64,000 nucleotides of DNA. Source: Novosphingobium rosa NBRC 15208 (GTDB lineage: Bacteria; Pseudomonadota; Alphaproteobacteria; Sphingomonadales; Sphingomonadaceae). Under the pieces are notes generated by a model, which was given only the letters and a program-made list of their open reading frames with translations, was not told the origin of the DNA and did no database searches. Where the stretch lies: contig NZ_BCZE01000041.1 of assembly GCF_001598555.1 (NCBI RefSeq), forward strand, positions 1 to 64,000, in the 5' to 3' direction. A program made the translations under genes and the position numbers. Numbering within the stretch: position 1 is the stretch's first letter; each line of letters starts with the position of its first letter. Of the stretch, positions 22,417 to 29,002 are shown in pieces.

Positions 22417-23729
22417 TCCATCGCTTGCGCCAATGGGCGGGCCATATCGGCCTGTTCGGGCGCCTGCTGGCGCTTTTGGTGCTGGTGATGATGGTGGATT
22501 TCGCCGCCAACGCGCTGATCTTCGAGAAAGCCAGCGATTTCGCCCTGCATCAGGAGGATGCCGCCCGCCTTGCCGAAAGGCTGGTGGTGGCCGATCAGGT
22601 GCTGGAAACCGAGCCGCTGATCTCCCGCCCGCGCGTGGCTGGTGAACTGAGCAGCGATACGCTGAAGATCACCTGGTCTCCCGGGCGCGAGCGACCACTC
22701 GCGGCGCTGACACTGGCCGCCTTGCAAGGCCAGATTCTCTCCGCCCAGCCCTCTCTGGCCCATCGTAATCTGCAGTTGCATCTCTCCACCTTCTCGGAGG
22801 ATATCGGGGGGTCGCTGACCTTGAGCGACGGATCGCTGGTCAGCTTTCACAACCACAGCCGCAGGGCATGGCCGCTGAAAGCCGGGCGGCTGATTTCGCT
22901 GGTGCTGCCCTCGCTGGTGCTGGTGGGGCTGGCGCTGGTGATGATGCAGGCGATCCTCCATCCGCTGCGCCGCCTTGTGCTGGCCACGCGCCGCGTCGGC
23001 ACCTCGCAATCCTCCGCGCTGGAGCCCGCCGGGCCCGCCGAGGTGCGCAATCTGATCCACGCCTTCAACGCCATGCAGAGCCGCATCGACAGCCTGCTGG
23101 CCACCGGCACCCAGACCATGCTGGCCATCGGCCACGATCTGCGCACGCCGCTGGCGCGCCTGCATTTGCGCCTCGACGAAGCCCCGCTGGACCCCGCCGC
23201 GCGTGAGGCGATGCAGGGCGACATCGGCGAGATGCGCGATCTGCTTTCCTCACTCCAGACCTTCGTGGAACCGCGCAGCGCGGAGCCGCCCCGCCGCATC
23301 GATATCGCCGCCATGGTGCAGACTCTGGTGGACAACGCGCAGGATCAGGGCAGCAACGCCAGCTACACCGGGCCCGACACGCTGGTGGTGATGGGCCGCG
23401 CGGTGCCTTTGCGGCGGGCCCTGTCCAATCTGGTGAGCAATGCCCTGCATTACGGCGGCAATGCCGAGGTTGCGCTGTCCGTGGTGCAGAACCGCGTGAC
23501 GGTGGTGATCGCCGATCGCGGCCCCGGCATTCCCGAGGAAGAGCTGGCCCATGTGATCCAGCCCTTTGTGCGGCTCGACCACGCCCGCTCGCGCGATACG
23601 CCGGGCATGGGCCTGGGGCTGGCCATCGTCGAAAAGTCATTGAGCGGTGAAGGTGCGAGCGTGGCGCTGACCAACCGTGAGGGCGGTGGGCTGGTGGCGA
23701 CGGTGACCTTGGCGGGTGGGGCTTGCTAG
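22413..23729 (+). CDS. Sensor histidine kinase, EnvZ-like
   Basis: A 438-aa inner-membrane kinase starting with TTG overlapping the regulator stop (TTGA). TM1 (LFGRLLALLVLVMMVDFAANALIF), a periplasmic loop of about 120 residues, TM2 (LISLVLPSLVLVGLALVMMQAIL) and a HAMP domain precede the dimerisation motif with His241 in AIGHDLRTPLARL. The ATP-binding domain carries NLVSNALHYGG (N box), DRGPGIPEEE and GMGLGLAIVEKSL. The stimulus is unknown. It partners the upstream OmpR-type regulator. Confidence 0.95.
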   Translation: MIHRLRQWAGHIGLFGRLLALLVLVMMVDFAANALIFEKASDFALHQEDAARLAERLVVADQVLETEPLISRPRVAGELSSDTLKITWSPGRERPLAALTLAALQGQILSAQPSLAHRNLQLHLSTFSEDIGGSLTLSDGSLVSFHNHSRRAWPLKAGRLISLVLPSLVLVGLALVMMQAILHPLRRLVLATRRVGTSQSSALEPAGPAEVRNLIHAFNAMQSRIDSLLATGTQTMLAIGHDLRTPLARLHLRLDEAPLDPAAREAMQGDIGEMRDLLSSLQTFVEPRSAEPPRRIDIAAMVQTLVDNAQDQGSNASYTGPDTLVVMGRAVPLRRALSNLVSNALHYGGNAEVALSVVQNRVTVVIADRGPGIPEEELAHVIQPFVRLDHARSRDTPGMGLGLAIVEKSLSGEGASVALTNREGGGLVATVTLAGGAC

Positions 23730-23753
23730 GGGGTTAAAGCAGGCCTCCGGCGG

Positions 23754-23800
23754 GCAAAGGGTCATCCCTCTTTGCAATCCCTTTCGTGTCGGCCTTGCGC
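23754..23800 (+). repeat. Half element with divergent tip, copy K (left half)
   Basis: The hairpin GCAAAGGG-TCAT-CCCTCTTTGC is followed by AATCCCTTTCGTGTC and GGCCTTGCGC, which matches the inner left arm of the complete elements (GCTCCCTTTAGTGTCTGCG then TTGCGC in copy A) even though the tip differs. No matching right end lies next to it. It starts 24 nt after the histidine kinase stop. Confidence 0.55.
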
Positions 23801-23943
23801 TATTGGTTCGGGGTCAGGTGCCGGGCGCAATGGCCCGGAAGCCACACCTGCGCGGATAGAAGGCAAGCTCCTGTCTTCGCGCTTGCCTGGCATACACGTC
23901 CGCGATACATGCCGCAGAGCCCTCCTGTAAGGAGGATCAGGAG

Positions 23944-24951
23944 ATGGATCTCTCCTTATTAACCGCCTTTTGGCTGCGGACACGCCCTCTCGACGTCACC
24001 CGGAACGGTGAGGCCCTAGGTGTTGGCCAGGCTGGCGAGCCAATTCGAGAACGGATTGCGGATTGCCCCCGATATCCGATGGACCAGGTCATGAGCATCC
24101 ATAAAACCGTCCAGCTTTTCTACAATCCGCAGGCCGGAAGCTACAGCGACGCGACCATCGACCGCCTGCAACAGGCCTTCCGCGACACAGGCGCACGCGT
24201 CCACCTCACCCCCAGCGTGGATACGCCGCCAGTCATCGACCCTGCCGCCACCCATATCTGCATCGCCGGGGGCGACGGCACGGTGCGGCATGTGGCGGAA
24301 GCCGTGGTGCGCGCCAACCGTGAGCTTCCCGTCGCCATCTATCCCGCCGGAACGGTCAATCTGCTGGCGCGGGAAGGCAAGCTTGGCCGGCGCCCCGCAC
24401 GTCTGGCGCAGGCGCTGGTCCATGGCACCACGCGGCGGCACAGCCCCGTCAAGGCGGGCGACAATCTGTTTTTCGCCTGCGCCAGCGTGGGGCCGGACAG
24501 TCTGGCGGTTGCCTCCGTGGCATCCTCCGTTCTCAAGCAGCAGCTTGGCCGCTTTGCTTATGTGGCCGCCGTCGCGCGGCTGTTGCACAAATGGCCAAGG
24601 CACCGGATCACCCTGCGCGCCGATGGCCGCTCATGGGACTGCGAAGCGGTCTATATCGCCAAAGGGCGCTACTATGCCGGGCCGTGGAGCTTTGCGCCTC
24701 AGGCCAAGGGCGATGATGGCCAGCTGCATGTTGTCGCGCTGCGCCGGGCTGGCCGACGCGAATTCCTCCGCTTTTACTGGCGCCTGCTGGGTGGCGCGGA
24801 TGTGGCTCGCGACAAGAACGTGATCGCCTTTTCCTGCACGCAGCTGTCGCTGCAGTCGGACGATCCGCTGCCCGTGCAGGCGGATGGAGATGTGGTGGCG
24901 TCTTGCCCCATCGATGTCTCGATCCATGAGACTCCAGTCCACATCTGCTGA
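23944..24951 (+). CDS. Diacylglycerol/lipid kinase family protein
   Basis: Lipid kinase of the DAGK-catalytic (YegS/DgkB-like) family. The nucleotide-binding motif IAGGDGTVRHVAEAV is at about residues 107-121, YNPQAG near residue 60, and YPAGTVNLLAREG supplies the family's PxGTxN loop. The ATG at 23944 has an outstanding GGAGG site 8 nt upstream and gives 335 aa. The homologous part begins at MSIHKTVQLFYNP (ATG 24091), whose own site is poor. So the protein may carry an unusual 49-residue polar leader, or the strong site drives a leader ORF. Membrane lipid phosphorylation is inferred. Half repeats lie on both sides. Confidence 0.88.
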   Translation: MDLSLLTAFWLRTRPLDVTRNGEALGVGQAGEPIRERIADCPRYPMDQVMSIHKTVQLFYNPQAGSYSDATIDRLQQAFRDTGARVHLTPSVDTPPVIDPAATHICIAGGDGTVRHVAEAVVRANRELPVAIYPAGTVNLLAREGKLGRRPARLAQALVHGTTRRHSPVKAGDNLFFACASVGPDSLAVASVASSVLKQQLGRFAYVAAVARLLHKWPRHRITLRADGRSWDCEAVYIAKGRYYAGPWSFAPQAKGDDGQLHVVALRRAGRREFLRFYWRLLGGADVARDKNVIAFSCTQLSLQSDDPLPVQADGDVVASCPIDVSIHETPVHIC

Positions 24952-25014
24952 AGCGCCATCAGCCCCGCGAACACGTAACAAACGCCGGCGACAGGACACC
25001 CACGCCGCCAATCA

Positions 25015-25044
25015 AAGGGAGCGTGAGGGCGATGACCCTCGCAT
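25015..25044 (+). repeat. Half element, copy G (right half)
   Basis: AAAGGGAGCG then the hairpin TGAGGGCGATGACCCTCGC and the tail ATTTTCTCTTT. Only the right terminal block is present. Together with the left half K at 23754 it brackets the lipid kinase gene in the orientation expected of the two ends of one element. Confidence 0.65.
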
Positions 25045-25095
25045 TTTCTCTTTAATTTATATTGTTTTTCAACATTATAGATCTCTGCCGCACCG

Positions 25096-25147
25096 CAGCA
25101 ACACTTCCTTACACATCAGCGGATCGCGGGCAAAACACGCACCCTAA
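25096..25147 (+). promoter_or_regulatory. Conserved upstream block, copy 2
   Basis: CAGCAACACTTCCTTACACA followed by GGATCGCGGGCAAAACACGC and ACCCTA. It aligns with 21065-21115 and lies about 85 bp upstream of the carbonic anhydrase start. It may be a shared promoter or operator. Confidence 0.35.
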
Positions 25148-25231
25148 ATTCATGGACAAGGCTCGGGTGGGAGTACCCCATTTCCCCTCTCATTCGGGCC
25201 GCCCCATAGATAATACATAAGAGGTGCTACC

Positions 25232-25927
25232 ATGAACGACCTCATCGGCCGCGTGTTCAGCTTCGAAAAAACCACCTTCCCCGCCAGCGGAGAGCTGTTC
25301 GCCAAACTCACCAGCGAGGGGCAGGAGCCCAAGGCGCTGATGATTTCCTGCGCGGACTCGCGCATCGTGCCCGAGCAGATCCTGCAGGCCCAGCCCGGCG
25401 ATCTGTTCGTCTGCCGCAACGCGGGCAACATCGTGCCGCCCTATTCCACCATGAATGGCGGCGTCTCCTCCACGGTAGAATATGCCGTGGTGGCGCTGGG
25501 CGTGCGTGACATCATCGTCTGCGGCCATTCGGACTGCGGCGCGATGAAGGCGCTTTCCAACCCCGTCGGTCTGGAGGCGATGCCCAATGTCGCCGCCTGG
25601 CTGCGCCATGGCGCGGCGGCGGAGCATATCGTCAGCAACACCTCGCCGCATCTGCATGACAAGGCCCGCGTGCGCGCCGTCAGCCTTGAGAACATCATCG
25701 CCCAGATCGCCCATCTGCGCACCCATCCCTCGGTGGCCTCGGCCATCGCCAAGGGCGAGATGGCGCTGCATGGCTGGTTCGTGGACATCCACGCCGGCCA
25801 GGTGCTGGGGCTGGACGGCGACACCGGCCAGTTCGTGCCGCTGCGCGAGGATCAGCCGCTGCCCGTGGCTCTGCATGCCGCCCGCCGCATCGCGACCGAC
25901 GCCCAATTGGCGGAAGCCGCCGAATGA
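25232..25927 (+). CDS. can: Beta-class carbonic anhydrase
   Basis: A 231-aa zinc enzyme converting CO2 and bicarbonate. The zinc ligands are Cys40 in ISCADSRI, His99 and Cys102 in CGHSDCGAM, with the Asp42-Arg44 catalytic dyad also present. It lacks a signal peptide and is cytosolic. The start at 25232 follows AAGAGGTGC. Its stop overlaps the start of a SulP transporter by 4 nt (ATGA), which indicates translational coupling. The pairing suggests that the transported anion is bicarbonate or that the two jointly manage CO2/bicarbonate. Confidence 0.95.
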   Translation: MNDLIGRVFSFEKTTFPASGELFAKLTSEGQEPKALMISCADSRIVPEQILQAQPGDLFVCRNAGNIVPPYSTMNGGVSSTVEYAVVALGVRDIIVCGHSDCGAMKALSNPVGLEAMPNVAAWLRHGAAAEHIVSNTSPHLHDKARVRAVSLENIIAQIAHLRTHPSVASAIAKGEMALHGWFVDIHAGQVLGLDGDTGQFVPLREDQPLPVALHAARRIATDAQLAEAAE

Positions 25928-27474
25928 GCGGCGACCCCGCTTCATCCGCAACCCAGAAGCCCGGCATGAAAGTGCCGGGCCTTTCGGTGCGTGACCTCAC
26001 CGCATCCATCGTGGTGTTTCTGGTGGCCATGCCTTTGTGCATGGGCATCGCCATCGCCTCTGGCGTGCCGCCCGAAAAGGGCCTCGTCACCGGCATCATC
26101 GGCGGCATCGTCGTCGGCATGCTGGCCGGTTCGCCGTTGCAGGTCAGCGGGCCTGCGGCGGGTCTGGCCGTCATCATCTTCGAATTCGTGCGTGACCATG
26201 GGCTTTCGGCGCTCGGGCCGATGCTGGTGGTGGCCGGCGTGATCCAGTTCGTGGCCGGCGTGGCGCGTCTGGGCGGGCTGTTCCGCGCGGTGTCGCCCGC
26301 CGTGGTGCATGGCATGCTGGCAGGCATCGGCGCGCTGATCGTGGCGGGCCAGTTCCACATCCTGTTCGACGCCAAGCCGATGTCAAACGGGCTTGCCAAC
26401 CTCTCGGCCATGCCGGGCCGCGTGCTGGGCCTCAACTTTTCCGACGCCCACTCCACCGAGATCGCCCTTGGCCTTGGCCTGCTGACCATCGCGGTGATGC
26501 TGGGCTGGGAAAAGCTGCGCCCCGCTTCGCTGAAGCTGGTGCCCGGCGCGCTGCTGGGCGTGGTCGCCGCCACGGCGGTCGCCGCTTCGCTGGGGCTCGA
26601 GGTCGCGCGCATCAGCGTGCCGGAATCGATTTCGGCGGCCTTCGCCATGCCCGGCGCGGGCTTCTTCGCGCCGATCCTCGCCAACCCCGCGATCGCCACG
26701 GCGGCCATCGCCATCGCCTTCATCGCCAGCGCCGAAACGCTGCTCTCCGCCGCCGCGGTGGACCGCATGCATGACGGCGTGCGCACCGATTACAACAAGG
26801 AGCTGCGCGCGCAGGGCGTGGGCAACCTGCTCTGCGGTCTGGTCGGCGCCCTGCCGATGACCGGCGTGATCGTGCGTTCCTCCGCCAATGTGCAGGCCGG
26901 GGCCCAGACCCGCGCCTCGGCAATCCTGCATGGCGTGTGGATTCTGGCCCTTGTCGCGCTGCTGCCCTGGGTGCTGCGCGAGGTGCCGATGGCCGCGCTG
27001 GGCGGCATCCTTGTGGTGACGGGCTGGCGCCTGATCAGCCTCAAGCATGTGCGCCATCTCTTCGAGAACTACGGCCCCGTGCCCGCCGGGATCTGGGCCG
27101 CGACCTTCGCGCTGGTGGTCACCACCGACCTGCTGACCGGCGTGCTGGTGGGCCTTGGCCTCTCGCTGATCGAGGTTGTGCCGCATCTCTCGCGCCTCAA
27201 GCTGGGGATCGAGCATGGCACCGCCTCCGAAGGCGAAGCGCGCCTGGTCCGCCTTTCCGGCGCGGCCACCTTCCTCACCCTGCCGCGCCTGACCCGCGCG
27301 CTGGAGGATGTGCCCGCCGACAAGCCCGTCCACCTCGATCTCGATTCCCTCGCCGGGCTCGACCACACCAGCGCCGAGATGCTTGGCGAATGGCTGGGCC
27401 GCCGCCGCCGCGCGGGGCTGGCCGCCTCGGTCAGCGGGCGCGAGGAGATGGTGCGGACCTTCGCGCATGCCTGA
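25924..27474 (+). CDS. SulP family anion transporter with STAS domain
   Basis: A 516-aa inner-membrane transporter. Residues 20-400 form the SulP fold, with the signature LVTGIIGGIVVGMLAGSPLQVSGPAAGLAV early on and many Ala/Gly-rich membrane helices; a short C-terminal STAS domain (LVRLSGAATFLTLPRLTRAL, then LDLDSLAGLDHTSAEML) ends the protein. The ATG at 25924 overlaps the carbonic anhydrase stop. Carbonic-anhydrase-linked SulP proteins are often proposed to move bicarbonate, as BicA does; sulfate is the alternative. The assignment of bicarbonate here rests on gene context only. Confidence 0.92.
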   Translation: MSGDPASSATQKPGMKVPGLSVRDLTASIVVFLVAMPLCMGIAIASGVPPEKGLVTGIIGGIVVGMLAGSPLQVSGPAAGLAVIIFEFVRDHGLSALGPMLVVAGVIQFVAGVARLGGLFRAVSPAVVHGMLAGIGALIVAGQFHILFDAKPMSNGLANLSAMPGRVLGLNFSDAHSTEIALGLGLLTIAVMLGWEKLRPASLKLVPGALLGVVAATAVAASLGLEVARISVPESISAAFAMPGAGFFAPILANPAIATAAIAIAFIASAETLLSAAAVDRMHDGVRTDYNKELRAQGVGNLLCGLVGALPMTGVIVRSSANVQAGAQTRASAILHGVWILALVALLPWVLREVPMAALGGILVVTGWRLISLKHVRHLFENYGPVPAGIWAATFALVVTTDLLTGVLVGLGLSLIEVVPHLSRLKLGIEHGTASEGEARLVRLSGAATFLTLPRLTRALEDVPADKPVHLDLDSLAGLDHTSAEMLGEWLGRRRRAGLAASVSGREEMVRTFAHA

Positions 27475-27482
27475 AGCATCGT

Positions 27483-27509
27483 GCGAAAAAGTGGGAACCG
27501 GTTTTTCGC
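27483..27509 (-). repeat. 27-bp alphaproteobacterial palindromic repeat, copy 2
   Basis: Exact reverse complement of the copy at 19886-19912, starting GCGAAAAAGTGG and ending CCGGTTTTTCGC; the preceding AGCATCG also matches with one mismatch. It lies 9 nt after the SulP stop. Confidence 0.8.
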
Positions 27510-27592
27510 ATCAACGATGCGACAACATATCTGATTTCAAGAGCTGAACCCGGCACGGCCCATCGACTTGCGTCAGGGCCGTCTCGCAACTC

Positions 27593-27629
27593 AAGGCCAT
27601 CCCCGCCAGTCCGGGGGTGGCCTTTTTTT
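27593..27629 (+). terminator. Intrinsic terminator after the SulP gene
   Basis: AAGGCCA-t-CCCC pairs with GGGG-g-TGGCCTT, followed by seven T. It ends the carbonic anhydrase-SulP operon, about 120 nt after the stop codon. Confidence 0.9.
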
Positions 27630-27650
27630 GTTTGTTCCAGGAAGAGAATA

Positions 27651-27850
27651 AGCAGGGGGCCATCGCCCCCTGCACCCCCATGACGTCTCCCGACACAGAG
27701 GAAGTGCAACGGGGCCACCATGCGCAAACGTCCTAACGCCGGAGGCAATCATTCCCTGCGAGGCGGAGAGGTTAAGCGTTACGGCGCAATCACACATGCA
27801 GTTTCGTCGGGAGACGTTCCGGGGGTGCAGGGGGTGTAACACCCCCTGCT
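27651..27850 (+). repeat. Hairpin-ended element, copy H (GCAGGGGG subfamily)
   Basis: Complete copy of a divergent subfamily. The tips are GCAGGGGG-CCATCG-CCCCCTGC and GCAGGGGG-TGTAAC-ACCCCCTGC, followed inward by ACCCCC instead of GCTCCC, while the next block (TGACGTCTCCCGAC and GTCGGGAGACGT) matches the other copies. The inner GAGGCGGAGAGG corresponds to GCAGGTGGAGAG. The right end is 11 nt from the glutaminase stop. Confidence 0.8.
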
Positions 27851-27861
27851 TTCAACCTTCT

Positions 27862-28794
27862 TCAACCCCCTTCAAACACCGACCACCCGGCCCCGGCAGC
27901 CAACCTCTCCAGCGCCAGAGACCCGAGCAAGGAGTTCCCCTGAGCATTCAACCCCGGCGCCCACACCGCGATGGAGGCCACCCCCGGTGCCACCACCAGA
28001 ATCCCGCCCCCGACCCCGGACTTTCCCGGCAGGCCAACCCGGAACGCGAACTCGCCGGAATTGTCGTAATGCCCGCAGGTCATCATCAGCGCATTGATGC
28101 GCCGCGTGCGATGCGCAGACAGCACCTGACGTCCCGTTTCCGGATTGCGTCCGCCCAGCATCAGATATCGCCCGGCCAGCGCCAGCTGGCGGCAGCTCAT
28201 GGCGATGGAGCAGCAGTGCGAATAGACGCCCAGCACGCGATCGACATCATTGTGCAGATTGCCGAAGGCCTTGGTGTAATTGGCCAGCGCCTCATTGCGA
28301 AAGCCGGTGTCGAGTTCGGCGCGGGCGACATGCTCATCGATGGCGACGCTGTCCTCTCCCGCCAGATCGCGCACCAGACGCAGCACCTGCCCGATGGCCT
28401 CGCGCGGCTCATGGCGGGCCAGGATCATGTCGGACACCACGATGGCCCCGGCGTTGATGAAGGGGTTGCGCGGCACGCCTTTCTCGTTCTCCAGCTGGAC
28501 GATCGAGTTGAAAGCGCTGCCGGACGGTTCACGCCCCACGCGCCGCCACAGCTGGTCGCCCGCCGTGCCCAGCGCAAGGGTCAGGGTGAAGACCTTGGAG
28601 ATGCTCTGGATCGAGAATGGCTCCTCGGCATCGCCACCGGTCAGCATCTGCCCATCGGCCAGCACCACCGCCATGCCGAACTTGTCGGGCGAGACCTGCG
28701 CCAGCGGGGGGATGTAATCCGCAACGCGGCCCTTGTCCTCCATCTTGCGCATATCCGATACTATGCAATCGATCAGCGGCTGCAGGGCGGTCAT
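27862..28794 (-). CDS. glsA: Glutaminase
   Basis: A 310-aa serine-dependent beta-lactamase-fold glutaminase that hydrolyses L-glutamine to glutamate and ammonia. The catalytic SxxK lies in FSIQSISKVFTL (Ser64, Lys67). Other conserved segments are PRNPFINAGAIVVSDM, the DNSGEFAFRVGLPGKSGVGGGI block and the C-terminal GNSLLGSLALE. The start at 28794 (MTALQPLIDCIVSDM) is the standard N-terminus; the longer frame to 28839 adds a non-homologous leader. It is convergent with SulP across repeat H. Confidence 0.96.
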   Translation of the reverse strand: MTALQPLIDCIVSDMRKMEDKGRVADYIPPLAQVSPDKFGMAVVLADGQMLTGGDAEEPFSIQSISKVFTLTLALGTAGDQLWRRVGREPSGSAFNSIVQLENEKGVPRNPFINAGAIVVSDMILARHEPREAIGQVLRLVRDLAGEDSVAIDEHVARAELDTGFRNEALANYTKAFGNLHNDVDRVLGVYSHCCSIAMSCRQLALAGRYLMLGGRNPETGRQVLSAHRTRRINALMMTCGHYDNSGEFAFRVGLPGKSGVGGGILVVAPGVASIAVWAPGLNAQGNSLLGSLALERLAAGAGWSVFEGG

Positions 28795-29002
28795 CAGGGG
28801 CTCTTTCTCAAACGCGGCGGCGTGATTAGACGCCCGCACCGCGCCGGATCAAGGGCGAAGCACAGCCTTGCCAGCAGCAGCATCCCCTACATTTTCACCG
28901 TTCAGGGCCAACATGCTTTCCCAATTGTTAACCTTCCTGACGGCAGGGTTCCCTAGCGGACCGGCCCGTGTGTGGCGGTGATTCGGTCCTTCGGAACCCT
29001 TG

